Positions 52,206 to 60,797 of a DNA stretch of 64,000 nucleotides are shown here, piece by piece. The stretch is from Pseudonocardia thermophila (GTDB lineage Bacteria; Actinomycetota; Actinomycetes; Mycobacteriales; Pseudonocardiaceae): NCBI RefSeq assembly GCF_900142365.1, contig NZ_FRAP01000023.1, positions 53,814-117,813 of the forward strand. Reading direction: 5' to 3'. The first letter of the stretch is position 1; every line of letters begins with the position of its first letter. The position numbers and the translations under genes are program-made. The notes beneath the pieces are model-generated. The model was not told where the DNA came from, did not search any database, and saw only the letters and a program-made list of their open reading frames with translations.

Positions 52206-52342
52206 AACGTGTCGGCCGTCGCGGGCGAACTCACCGTTCCCGCGGGGGCAACTCGCCGACCTCCACGGGGCATCTCGCGCACTCGCACGGGGCAACTCGC
52301 CGGGCCCGTCGGGGCAACTCGCCAGGCCCGTCGGGGCAACTC
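52206..52342. repeat. 22-bp-period repeat array, right (GGGCAACTC orientation)
   Basis: Cores AACTC recur at exactly 22-bp steps: 52228, 52250, 52272 (ATCTC), 52294, 52316 and 52338, with a decayed one at 52206. The complement reads GAGTTGCCCCG, the same family as the left array but inverted. The last unit ends 4 bp from the glnH stop, so the array forms the 3' untranslated region of glnH and the upstream region of the DUF559 gene. Confidence 0.92.
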
Positions 52343-52345
52343 GCG

Positions 52346-53329
52346 TCAGTCGCGGTACGCCGGGGGCGGGATGGTCGGGAGGGGATCGAGGACCTCACCC
52401 AGCCACGCCCGCCTGCTCGCCTCCAGCGACCCGTCCGCGCGCGCCCGCTCCAGCACCCCGTTGACGAACCGCACCATGTCGTCGGCCCCCTTCGGCACGG
52501 CGACGGCGTAGCGGGCGGAGTCGAGGGCGCGGCCGACGACCTCGGTCTGCGGGTCCTGGGCGGCGAGGCCGGCGAGGACGACGTCGTCGCTCGACACCGC
52601 CTGCACCCGCCCGGCCTGCAGCTCGACGACGCAGTCGGGGATGCCGGGCAGCGCGACGACCCGCACGCCGTCGGTCCGCCTCAGCACGTCGACGGTGACC
52701 GAGCCCGCCGACGTGCACACCGTCCGCCCGGCGAGGTCCTCGATCTCCCGGATCCCGCTCCCCCGCGGCACGAGCAGCCGCTGCGTCGCCGTCAAGTACG
52801 GCGCGGAGAACGACACCACCTGCTGGCGCGCGCACGTCACCGTGAACGTGTTGACGGTGACGTCGGCCTGCCCCGACGCGACGACGGACGCCCGGTCGGC
52901 GATGTCGACCACGACGAACTGGATCCGGTCCGGGTCACCGAAGATCGCCTGGGCGATGGCTCGGGCGACGTCGATGTCGAAACCCTCCAGCTCGCCCGTC
53001 GCGGGGTTGCGGAAGCCGACCCGGTACTTGCCCTGGTCGACGGCGGCCCGCAGCCGCCCGCGCTCGGCGATCGCCGCCATCGTCGACCCGACCGGCATCG
53101 CCCCCGGCGGCGGCAGCGGCCCGGGCCGCAGGCTGTCCTCCACCTCCGTGCACGGCGCCGGCGACGGCGCGCCCACACCGGGAACCGCCTGCGCCGGGGG
53201 CTCCGCCGCACCGCCCGCGGCCGGCCTCGAGGCCGGCACGAGCGAGCCGGCCAGCGCCAGCACCGCACCGACGATCACGTACAGCAGCGGCCGGCGGACG
53301 TTCACCGACGAGACCGTGGCCCGGCTCAT
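52346..53329 (-). CDS. glnH: Glutamine/aspartate-binding periplasmic protein GlnH
   Basis: 327 residues. An N-terminal helix (LLYVIVGAVLALAGSLVPA) anchors or exports it, with no lipobox. The SBP_bac_3 domain has YRVGFRNPATGELEGFDIDV, DRASVVASGQADVTVNTFTV and YLTATQRLLVPRGSGI, ligand-binding features of polar amino acid receptors. There is no transporter permease beside it. With GlnX it is the extracellular sensor that activates PknG (Rv0411c/Rv0412c). ATG 53329 overlaps the glnX stop (ATGA). Confidence 0.9.
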   Translation of the reverse strand: MSRATVSSVNVRRPLLYVIVGAVLALAGSLVPASRPAAGGAAEPPAQAVPGVGAPSPAPCTEVEDSLRPGPLPPPGAMPVGSTMAAIAERGRLRAAVDQGKYRVGFRNPATGELEGFDIDVARAIAQAIFGDPDRIQFVVVDIADRASVVASGQADVTVNTFTVTCARQQVVSFSAPYLTATQRLLVPRGSGIREIEDLAGRTVCTSAGSVTVDVLRRTDGVRVVALPGIPDCVVELQAGRVQAVSSDDVVLAGLAAQDPQTEVVGRALDSARYAVAVPKGADDMVRFVNGVLERARADGSLEASRRAWLGEVLDPLPTIPPPAYRD

Positions 53330-54657
53330 CGGTACTCTCCGATCCGTCGCCCCAGCCCGGCGACGGCCCCCACCGCGGCGACGAGCGCGAGCACCGCGGG
53401 CCCGCCGCTGATCCCGGTCAGCGCGGTCCCCGCGGTGCCCGTCGCATCGGCGAACGCCACCCGCTCGGCGGCGAGGGCCTCCGACAGCTCGGCGTCGAGC
53501 CGGTCGAACCGACTGCCCGACGTCGTGGGTCCGGTCCCCACCGCGGACGCGACGGCCTCGGCGTAGCGCCCCTCGTCGTCCAGCGCACGCACGGTCCGGT
53601 GCGCCGTCTGCCAGGCTTCGGCCGCCGCGCGGATCTCGTCGATCCCGGCCGTCGCCCCGGGATCGGCCGCGGCCGCGGCGGCGGCGAGCAACCCGCCCCG
53701 CCCGTGCGGGCCGAGCACCTTCTCCATCTGCTCGACGTAGCCCGCGTCGGCGGTGCCGCTGTTGCGCGCCACCAGCACCAGGCTCTCGTTGCTGCGCGCC
53801 TGCAGCACCGCGGTCCCCGCGTCCTCGAGCGCGTCCGCGACGCTCACGTGCCGGTCCGCGTCGGCCAGTTCCGCCCGGCAGACGACGGCTGCCCCGGCCC
53901 ACCACACCAGCGCCACGACGAGCGCCCCGCCAGCGACGGCGAGCCCCGGGCTGAACACCCGGTTCGTGCGCCGGCTCTCCCGCACCGACACGTCCACGAC
54001 GGCGGCGAGCGCGGCCACCAGCGTGATCACCGGCGCCCACGGGACGTCCCCTGCGGACGCGAGCCGGTCCCGCAGCAGCGCGGTCTGCAGCTCCCGCAGC
54101 GTGTCCGCGGCCGGCAGCAGCTCCGCCGTCATCAGCCTCGACGCCGTCGTCAGGTACGACTGCCCGAGCGGCAGGTTCTGCCGGTTGTGCACCCGCGCCG
54201 TCTCGACGAGCGCGGTGTAGACGGGCAGCTCCTCCGCCAGCGTGGTCACCGCGGCGGCGGCCGGATCACCCGCCGGGAGCTTGGCCGCGGCGTCGACGAG
54301 GAGGGCCGACGCACGGGCGATGTCGGCGTCGTAGCGGGCGCGCACGGCCGGGGGCTCCTGCCCACCGGAGACGAACCCGCTGGTGGCCATCGCGTCGGCG
54401 TCGGCGAGCAGGCGGTAGACCGCGCCGGCGTCGGCGACGATGCCGCCGATGCGGTCGCCGCCGTCGGCGACCGCGCGGGCCCGCTCGATGCCGGCCACCA
54501 GGCTCGCGACGCCTGCGATCAGGCAACCGAGCACGAGGACCGCGCACACCCGGCGCAGCCGGTCGGGGGTGGCGTCGCCGCGGGCGATCTCGCGCAGCCG
54601 GTCGCGCAGCCCGTCCGAGTGGGTGTCGGGCGGTCGCGTCGGTACGTCGATGCTCAC
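53326..54657 (-). CDS. glnX: GlnX-type membrane sensor
   Basis: 443 residues from GTG 54657. Helices near residues 37-60 (VCAVLVLGCLIAGVASLVAG), around 200 (APVITLVAALAAVV), around 235 (VAGGALVVALVWWAGAAVV) and at the C-terminus, with two extracytoplasmic helical regions like a four-helix sensor domain. It matches Rv0412c in layout and partner. It relays GlnH ligand binding to PknG across the membrane. The N-terminal 36 residues are cytoplasmic. Confidence 0.85.
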   Translation of the reverse strand: MSIDVPTRPPDTHSDGLRDRLREIARGDATPDRLRRVCAVLVLGCLIAGVASLVAGIERARAVADGGDRIGGIVADAGAVYRLLADADAMATSGFVSGGQEPPAVRARYDADIARASALLVDAAAKLPAGDPAAAAVTTLAEELPVYTALVETARVHNRQNLPLGQSYLTTASRLMTAELLPAADTLRELQTALLRDRLASAGDVPWAPVITLVAALAAVVDVSVRESRRTNRVFSPGLAVAGGALVVALVWWAGAAVVCRAELADADRHVSVADALEDAGTAVLQARSNESLVLVARNSGTADAGYVEQMEKVLGPHGRGGLLAAAAAAADPGATAGIDEIRAAAEAWQTAHRTVRALDDEGRYAEAVASAVGTGPTTSGSRFDRLDAELSEALAAERVAFADATGTAGTALTGISGGPAVLALVAAVGAVAGLGRRIGEYR

Positions 54658-54689
54658 GTGACGACCCCCCGCTCCGCGAGGAGCCGAGG

Positions 54690-55376
54690 TTAGCTCAGCA
54701 GACGCTCCGCCACGACCAGATCGTGCGGGTACGTGACCTTGATGTTGCGCGCGCTGCCGGACACCCACCGCACCGGGAGGCCGCGCGCGTAGCGGGCGAC
54801 GCAGGCGGCGGTGTCGGTGCCGCTGAACCCGTCCGCGGCGGCGGCCTCGTACGCGTCGAGCAGCTCCGACGCCCGGAAGCCCTGCGGGGTCTGCACAGCG
54901 ACGAGCCCATCGGCCGCAGCGGTGAGCGTGTCCCCCGGCCCGGCGACGGCGAGCCCCGGCCGCGGCAGGCCGGGCACGGCCCCGCCGTCGGCCCGCGCGA
55001 CCCGCAGCACCTCACGCACCAGGTCCGTCCCGACCAGCGGCCGGGCCCCGTCGTGGATCAGCACGACGTCGATCTGCCCGGCCCGGATCTCCGCGGCCAG
55101 CGCACGCAGCGCCGCGAGCTCGGAGTGCTGGCGGTCCTTCCCGCCGGCGACGATGCGCGGCCCGGGCCCGACGGCGGCGCGGGCCTGTTCCTGTTCCCCG
55201 TCCCGGACGACGAGGACGACGGTGCGGAACTCGGGCAGCGCGGTGAACGCGGAGACCGACCAGGCGATCATCGGGCGCCCGCGCAGCGGGAGGAGCACCT
55301 TGTTGCCGGCGGCGCCGACACGGGATCCGGTACCGCCGGCCAGGACGACGGCGGCAGCGCCAGCAGCGGGAGGCAC
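54690..55376 (-). CDS. ispD: 2-C-methyl-D-erythritol 4-phosphate cytidylyltransferase
   Basis: 228 residues from GTG 55376. The CTP-binding AAVVLAGGTGSRVGAAGNKV at the start, HDGARPLVGTDLV, then TQTPQGF-like VQTPQGFRASEL and GSARNIKVTYPHDL complete the IspD pattern. It makes CDP-ME, the step after Dxr. Here it is not paired with carD and ispF, its usual actinobacterial neighbours. It lies 32 bp downstream of the glnX start region on the same strand. Confidence 0.92.
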   Translation of the reverse strand: MPPAAGAAAVVLAGGTGSRVGAAGNKVLLPLRGRPMIAWSVSAFTALPEFRTVVLVVRDGEQEQARAAVGPGPRIVAGGKDRQHSELAALRALAAEIRAGQIDVVLIHDGARPLVGTDLVREVLRVARADGGAVPGLPRPGLAVAGPGDTLTAAADGLVAVQTPQGFRASELLDAYEAAAADGFSGTDTAACVARYARGLPVRWVSGSARNIKVTYPHDLVVAERLLS

Positions 55377-55463
55377 GGGCCCAGTCTGCCGGGCGAACCG
55401 GACGTCCCGGACACGGACCGTATCCGGCGACGGCCGCAGGGCTCCGGTCCGTATCGTCGAAGC

Positions 55464-56363
55464 ATGTCCTCGTCCGCCTGGAGCGCCGCGGAGATCCCGG
55501 ACCAAACGGGCCGGCGGATCGTCGTCACCGGGGCGAACAGCGGTCTCGGTCTGGCCACCGCGCAGGCGCTGGCGGCCGCGGGCGCGCACGTCGTCATGGC
55601 CTGCCGCGACACCGCCAAGGGCGCGGCGGCCGCGGCCGGACTGCGCGGCTCGGTCGAGGTCCGCGCACTGGACCTGGCCGACCTGTCCGCCGTGCGCGCG
55701 TTCGCCGACGCGCTCGACGGACCGGTCGACGTGCTGGTCAACAACGCCGGGGTGATGGGGGTACCGTTCCGGCGCACCGCCGACGGGTTCGAGATCCAGT
55801 TCGGCACGAACCACCTCGGCCACTTCGCCCTGACGGGGCTGCTGCTCGACCGCCTGACCGACCGGGTCGTCACGGTGACGAGCCTCATGCACCGCTTCGG
55901 CCGGATCCGGCTCGACGACCCGAACTGGGAGCGCCGCCGCTACCGCACGTGGGAGGCGTACGCGCAGTCGAAGCTGGCGAACCTGGTGTTCGCGCTCGAG
56001 CTGGAGCGCCGGTTCGTGGCGGCCGGGTCGCGGTTGCGCTCGCTCGCCGCGCACCCCGGGTACGCGGCGACGAACCTTCAGGCGCACACCGATCCGGTCA
56101 TGAGCCGGCTGCTGGGCTGGGGCAACCGGCTGCTCGCCCAGCCGGCCGCGGACGGGGCGCTGCCGACCCTGTACGCCGCCACGGTCCCGGACCTGCCCGG
56201 CGGCACCGTGGTCGGCCCGGGCGGCCCGGCGCAGCTGCGCGGCGCGCCGCGGCCGGTCGGGTGCAGCGCCGCCGCACACGATCGCGCGGTGGCCCGGCGG
56301 CTGTTCGAGCTGTCCGCCGAGCTCACCGGGGTGGACCTCAGCGTGCCCCGGACGTCGGCATGA
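55464..56363 (+). CDS. Short-chain dehydrogenase/reductase
   Basis: 299 residues. Cofactor loop TGANSGLGLATAQAL, NNAGVMGVPF, and the catalytic set Ser in VTVTSLMHRFG with YAQSK. The sequence resembles the retinol-dehydrogenase-like/WWOX subgroup (HPGYAATNLQAH near the substrate loop), which prefers NADP. ATG 55464. Divergent from ispD with 87 bp between starts. The substrate is unknown. Confidence 0.88.
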   Translation: MSSSAWSAAEIPDQTGRRIVVTGANSGLGLATAQALAAAGAHVVMACRDTAKGAAAAAGLRGSVEVRALDLADLSAVRAFADALDGPVDVLVNNAGVMGVPFRRTADGFEIQFGTNHLGHFALTGLLLDRLTDRVVTVTSLMHRFGRIRLDDPNWERRRYRTWEAYAQSKLANLVFALELERRFVAAGSRLRSLAAHPGYAATNLQAHTDPVMSRLLGWGNRLLAQPAADGALPTLYAATVPDLPGGTVVGPGGPAQLRGAPRPVGCSAAAHDRAVARRLFELSAELTGVDLSVPRTSA

Positions 56364-56475
56364 CACCGCCGCCGACGCAACGGCCCGTGACCGTGATCAC
56401 TGCGCGTAGGATCCCGCCATTCTCGACGACGAGTCACGAACGGGTCGGCGTTCGAGGACACGGGAGGTGAGCGGC

Positions 56476-58368
56476 GTGGACGACGCACCGCGTCAACCGC
56501 GACGCCCCGATCCCGAGCCGTGGCCGCGCCGCGCCGAGCGGACGGCGCAGCAGGACGGACCCCGCCGGCGCACCGCGGGCTGGCCGGCGGGCCGCGGGCC
56601 CGACCGCGGATCGGGCCCCGAGGAACGGCCGGGCGGTCCGCTGCGCCGCCGCCCCGAGCCGCCCCGTCGCCCGGCGCAGGGTCGCCCGGGCGGGCCGTCG
56701 CCGACCGAACCCGCCACCCAGCCGGTCGGCCCCCGGCGCGCCGCACCCATGCGCGTCGAGCCGGCCACGCGCCCGGTGAAGCAGACCCCCGCCGACGCCC
56801 CCGCCGATGCCGACAAGCGCACCGACAAGGTGCCGCGGGTCGCCGACCAGGCCGAGCCGAAGACCGCGCGCGTGGTCTCCCCCGCCCGCACCGACCGCGC
56901 CGCGCCCGTGCGCAGCAGCCCGGTCACCCGCCCGCGCACGTTCGGCCGTGCCCTGCTCGCGACGGCCGCTGCGACCCTCGTGCCCGGCGTCGGGCACCTC
57001 ATGCTGCGCAGGCGCCGCAGCGGCACGCTCATCGTCGGCGTGTTCGTACTGCTCGTGCTGTCGGCGGTCCTGCTGGTCACGACGGCGAGCCGCGCCACGC
57101 TGCTGGCGAACCTGCTCTCGACGCGCGTGCTGGTGCTGCTCGCCGTCGGGGCGCTGGTGGCGGGTGCCGCGTGGATCGCGGTCATCGTCCGCACGTACCT
57201 GCTCGCCCGCCCCCGCCCGCTCGGCTTCGGCAAGCAGCTCGTGGGCGTGGTGGTCACCGCCGCGCTGTGCCTGGTGATCGCCGCCCCGTTCGGCTACGCG
57301 GCCAACCTCGCGAACGCGCAGCGGACCTTCATCGAGGACCTGTTCGGCGGCGACACCGGCGGCACCGCCGCGGCGGAGGCGATCGGGAAGCCGCGGCTGA
57401 ACGTGCTGCTCGTCGGCAGCGACGCCGGCCCGGACCGCGAGGGCACCCGCACCGACACGATGATGGTGGCGAGCATCGACACCCGCTCGGGGCGCACCAT
57501 CCTGTTCGGGCTGCCGCGCAACCTCGGGCACGTGCCGTTCCCGCCCGAGTCGCCGATGGGCAAGAAGTTCCCCGACGGGTTCTACAACCGGGCCGATCCG
57601 CTCTCCGGCGACTACCTGCTCAACGCCGTCTACGCGTGGGGGCGCGACCACCCGCAGGACGCACCGGCCACCCCGACCACCGATCCCGGCCTGAACCTGC
57701 TGCACCAGACGATCAGCTACATGCTCGGCCTGGAGCTGGACTACTACGTCGAGGTCAACATGGCCGGGTTCGCCGCGCTCATCGACGCGCTCGGCGGGCT
57801 GTGGGTCGACACCGGCCCCAACCCGGTCCCGGTCGGCGGCATCCTGCCCGACGGGCGGCGGGTCAAGCCGGACCGCTACATCCCGGCCGGCCGCCAGCTG
57901 CTCAACGGCGAGGATGCACTGGCGTTCGCCCGCTCGCGCACCGACTCCACCGACTACGCCCGCATGGGCCGGCAGCGGTGCCTGCTGCAGAACCTGCTGA
58001 CCCAGAAGAGCCCGACGGACATCCTGGTGAACTTCCAGGCGGTCGCGAACGCCACCACCGACAGCGTCTCGACGAACATCCCGCAGGCAGTGCTGCCGTC
58101 CTTGGCGGCGTTGGCCGGGGAGGACACGGTGCGCCTGGAGAGCATCGCGTTCGACCCGAGCCTGCCGGACCCGAGCCGCCCGGACGGCAAGTTCTCCACG
58201 GCGCGGGTGAACACCGAGTACATGCGCGAGGTGGTGCAGCGGGCGATCAACGGCCAGCCGCTGCCGACCGTGGAGCCGACGGCCACGCCGCGCGCGTCGG
58301 CCTCGGCGAGCGTCACCCCGACCCCGCCGCCGACCGGGCCGCAGTCGCTCGCCGAGGTCTGTGGCTGA
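56476..58368 (+). CDS. LytR-CpsA-Psr (LCP) family cell wall ligase
   Basis: 630 residues. A long basic proline-rich cytoplasmic region of about 155 residues, three or four membrane helices, then the LCP domain: LNVLLVGSDAGPDREGTRTD, TILFGLPRNLGHVPFP, YYVEVNMAGFAALIDALGG, and GEDALAFARSRTDSTDYARMGRQ with the key arginines. It transfers anionic polymers or arabinogalactan to peptidoglycan. GTG 56476 has GGGAGG 8 bases upstream; GTG 56467 is too close. The stop TGA lies in the first unit of a repeat array. Confidence 0.92.
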   Translation: MDDAPRQPRRPDPEPWPRRAERTAQQDGPRRRTAGWPAGRGPDRGSGPEERPGGPLRRRPEPPRRPAQGRPGGPSPTEPATQPVGPRRAAPMRVEPATRPVKQTPADAPADADKRTDKVPRVADQAEPKTARVVSPARTDRAAPVRSSPVTRPRTFGRALLATAAATLVPGVGHLMLRRRRSGTLIVGVFVLLVLSAVLLVTTASRATLLANLLSTRVLVLLAVGALVAGAAWIAVIVRTYLLARPRPLGFGKQLVGVVVTAALCLVIAAPFGYAANLANAQRTFIEDLFGGDTGGTAAAEAIGKPRLNVLLVGSDAGPDREGTRTDTMMVASIDTRSGRTILFGLPRNLGHVPFPPESPMGKKFPDGFYNRADPLSGDYLLNAVYAWGRDHPQDAPATPTTDPGLNLLHQTISYMLGLELDYYVEVNMAGFAALIDALGGLWVDTGPNPVPVGGILPDGRRVKPDRYIPAGRQLLNGEDALAFARSRTDSTDYARMGRQRCLLQNLLTQKSPTDILVNFQAVANATTDSVSTNIPQAVLPSLAALAGEDTVRLESIAFDPSLPDPSRPDGKFSTARVNTEYMREVVQRAINGQPLPTVEPTATPRASASASVTPTPPPTGPQSLAEVCG

Positions 58369-58441
58369 TCAGCACGGCTGATCAGCACGGCTGATCAGCA
58401 CGGCTGATCAGCACCGGCTGATCGACACCGGCTGATCAGCC
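58363..58441. repeat. 13-14-bp repeat array built on GCTGATCAGC
   Basis: Six units: four GGCTGATCAGCAC at 13-bp steps from 58363, then two variants (GGCTGATCGACACC and GGCTGATCAGCCCC). The inner GCTGATCAGC is itself a perfect palindrome and gives TGA on both strands. The LCP stop lies in unit 1 and the response regulator stop in unit 6. Confidence 0.93.
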
Positions 58442-59110
58442 CCGCCAGACGTACTCGACCTGCGGCCGGCCCTGGCTCCCGTAGCGGGACTGCCGGGTGG
58501 CCACGCCGATGTCAGCGAGGTGCTCGAGGTAGCGGCGGGCCGTGACCCGGGAGGCGCCTAGCCGCTCAGCCACCTCCGCGGCGGTGAGCGGAGCACCCGC
58601 CGCCTCCAGCACGCCCGAGACGGCGTCGAGCGACTCCCGGCTGATCCCCGGTGGCAGGCCGGGATCGGGGCCGGGCGCGCGCAGCGCGTCGAACAGCTCG
58701 TCCACGTCGCCCTGGGCCAGCACCGGCTCAGCCCGCAGCCGCTCGACGTAGGCGCGGTGGCTCGCGAGCTTCGCCGCCACGGCGCTGAACGTGAACGGCT
58801 TGACCAGGTACTGGGTGGCACCGAAGGCGACGGCAGCCCGCACGACCTCGACGTCCCGCGCACGGGTCACCATGATCACGTCAGCGGTCCGGCCCTCCGC
58901 CCGCATGCGGCGCAGCAGTTCCAGGCCGCTGGTGTCGGGCAGGTGCACGTCGAGGAGCACGAGATCGACGCCGGTGCTCGCGAGCAGGCGCAGCGCCTCC
59001 GCGCCGGTGCCGGCCGCCCCGGCCACCGTGAACCCGGGGACGCGCCGCACGTAGGCCACGTGGGCCTCGCGGGCCACCGGGTCGTCCTCGACGACGAGCG
59101 TGCGGATCAC
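58436..59110 (-). CDS. dctR: Response regulator, CitB/DcuR type
   Basis: 224 residues from GTG 59110 (VIRTLVVEDDPVAREA). The receiver has the phospho-acceptor aspartate in LVLLDVHLP, threonine in VIMVTRARD and lysine in YLVKPFTF. The C-terminal HTH (LTAAEVAERLGASRVTARRYLEHL) is the DcuR/CitB type. It overlaps its kinase (GTGA) and is divergent from dctA through it, so it probably induces dctA on C4-dicarboxylates. Confidence 0.9.
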   Translation of the reverse strand: MIRTLVVEDDPVAREAHVAYVRRVPGFTVAGAAGTGAEALRLLASTGVDLVLLDVHLPDTSGLELLRRMRAEGRTADVIMVTRARDVEVVRAAVAFGATQYLVKPFTFSAVAAKLASHRAYVERLRAEPVLAQGDVDELFDALRAPGPDPGLPPGISRESLDAVSGVLEAAGAPLTAAEVAERLGASRVTARRYLEHLADIGVATRQSRYGSQGRPQVEYVWRG

Positions 59111-60720
59111 GCCGGCACCCGCCGGCCGGCCCGCAGCGGCAGCCGCACGGTGAACACCGCGCCCCGCTCGTGGTTGGCCGCGACCGCGCGGCCCCCGTTG
59201 CGGTGCGCGGCCTGCGACACCAGGGCCAGGCCGAGTCCGCGGCCCGGCCCGGCCGCGGCCTTCGTCGAGAACCCGCGGACGAACAGCCGGTCGGCGACGG
59301 CGGGATCGATGCCGGGCCCGGAGTCCTGCACCGCCAGCACCAGCTCGCCGTCGCCGGCCTGCGCGTCGAACCGGACCCAGCGCGGCGCCCCGCCCTCGAG
59401 CGCGGCGTCGATGGCGTTGTCGAGCAGGTTCCCCACGATCGTCACGAGGTCGCGGGGATCGGCGGCCCCCGCAGGCACGTGCGCGGTGTCGGCGACGGTG
59501 AGCTCCACGCCCCGCTCTGCGGCCTGCGCGGCCTTGCCGACGACGAGCGCGGCCAGCTCGGGCACCTCGACGGCGGCCAGCACCGCGTCGGTGAGCTGCT
59601 GGGCGACCGCCAGCTCCTTCTCGGCGTAGGCGAGGGCCTCGTCGGCGCGGCCCAGCTCGATGAGCGCGACGACGGTGTGCAGCCGGTTGGCCGCCTCGTG
59701 GGCCTGGGCGTTGAGGGAGTCGGCGAAGCCGCGGATGGTCTGCAGCTCGTCGGTGAGCGCGCGCAGCTCGGTGTGGTCGCGCAGGGTCACGACGGTGCCG
59801 AGATCGCGTCCGTCGCGGACGGCGGGCTGCTGGTTGACCACGACGATGTGCTCGGCGGTCAGGTGGATCTCGTCGGCGGCGACGGCGCGTTCGGCGAGCG
59901 CGGGCCCGAGCGGGGCGCCGACGGCCTCGGTCACCGGCCGGCCGACGACCTCGCCGGACAGCCCGAGCAACCGCCGCGCCTCGTCGTTGACCAGCTGCAC
60001 CCGCCCCGCGGGGTCGAGCAGCAGCATGCCCTCGCGCACCGAGTGCAGCACCGCGCCGTAGTAGGCGTACATCCGCGACAGCTCCGCTGGACCCAGGTCG
60101 TGGGTGGTGCGGCGCAGCCAGCGGCTGATCAGCCACGTCCCGGCCGCGGCGACCACCAGCGCGAGCGCGGCGATGCCCAGCACCAGCGACAGCGACTCGC
60201 CCAGCGCCGCCGCCACCGCCGTGACGCGGCGGCCCACCGACACCAGCGCGACCACCTGCCCGTCCACCTCGACCGGCACGACGGCGCGCACGGATGGCCC
60301 CAGCGTGCCGGTGAAGGTCTCGGTGATGGGCCGCCCCTGCGCGGCCGGGGCGATCGTGCCCAGGAACCGCCGGCCGACCTCGGTGGGCGTGGGGTGGGTG
60401 TAGCGGATGCCCTCGGACGTCATGACGACGACGAAGTCGGTGGCGGTCCGCCGGCGCACGTCCTCGGCCAGCGGCTGCAGCAGCTCCGTCGGGTTCGGGG
60501 CGGCCAGCGCCGCCGCGACCGCGGGATCGGCGGCCAGGGTGTGCGCGATCCCGAGCATCTCGCGGGCCGCGGCCTCGTCGTTGGCGCTGCCGAACTCCGC
60601 CGACGCCCCCGCCGTCACGCCCGTGAGCACGAGCGCCACGACGGCGGCCTGGAGGACGAAGACGCGGCGGGCGAGGCTCCACGACCGGGCGAACGCAATG
60701 AACGAAACCGTGGCTGCCAT
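59107..60720 (-). CDS. dctS: Sensor histidine kinase, DcuS/CitA type
   Basis: 537 residues. Helix VFVLQAAVVALVLTGVTAGA, an extracytoplasmic PAS-like sensor (VMTSEGIRYTHPTPTEVGRR is typical of DcuS/CitA), a second helix, a cytoplasmic PAS (GRVQLVNDEARRLLGL), the H-box AHEAANRLHTVVAL, and HATPase with NLLDNAIDAAL and GRGLGLALV. ATG 60720 has a GGGGGGAGG purine run just before it. The start is 77 bp from divergent dctA. Confidence 0.92.
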   Translation of the reverse strand: MAATVSFIAFARSWSLARRVFVLQAAVVALVLTGVTAGASAEFGSANDEAAAREMLGIAHTLAADPAVAAALAAPNPTELLQPLAEDVRRRTATDFVVVMTSEGIRYTHPTPTEVGRRFLGTIAPAAQGRPITETFTGTLGPSVRAVVPVEVDGQVVALVSVGRRVTAVAAALGESLSLVLGIAALALVVAAAGTWLISRWLRRTTHDLGPAELSRMYAYYGAVLHSVREGMLLLDPAGRVQLVNDEARRLLGLSGEVVGRPVTEAVGAPLGPALAERAVAADEIHLTAEHIVVVNQQPAVRDGRDLGTVVTLRDHTELRALTDELQTIRGFADSLNAQAHEAANRLHTVVALIELGRADEALAYAEKELAVAQQLTDAVLAAVEVPELAALVVGKAAQAAERGVELTVADTAHVPAGAADPRDLVTIVGNLLDNAIDAALEGGAPRWVRFDAQAGDGELVLAVQDSGPGIDPAVADRLFVRGFSTKAAAGPGRGLGLALVSQAAHRNGGRAVAANHERGAVFTVRLPLRAGRRVPA

Positions 60721-60797
60721 CACACCTCCCCCCATGCTGTGGCGCATGGTCGTCGGCTGAGGTCCGCCGACGCAAACCCGACGGACTGGGGAGCACC

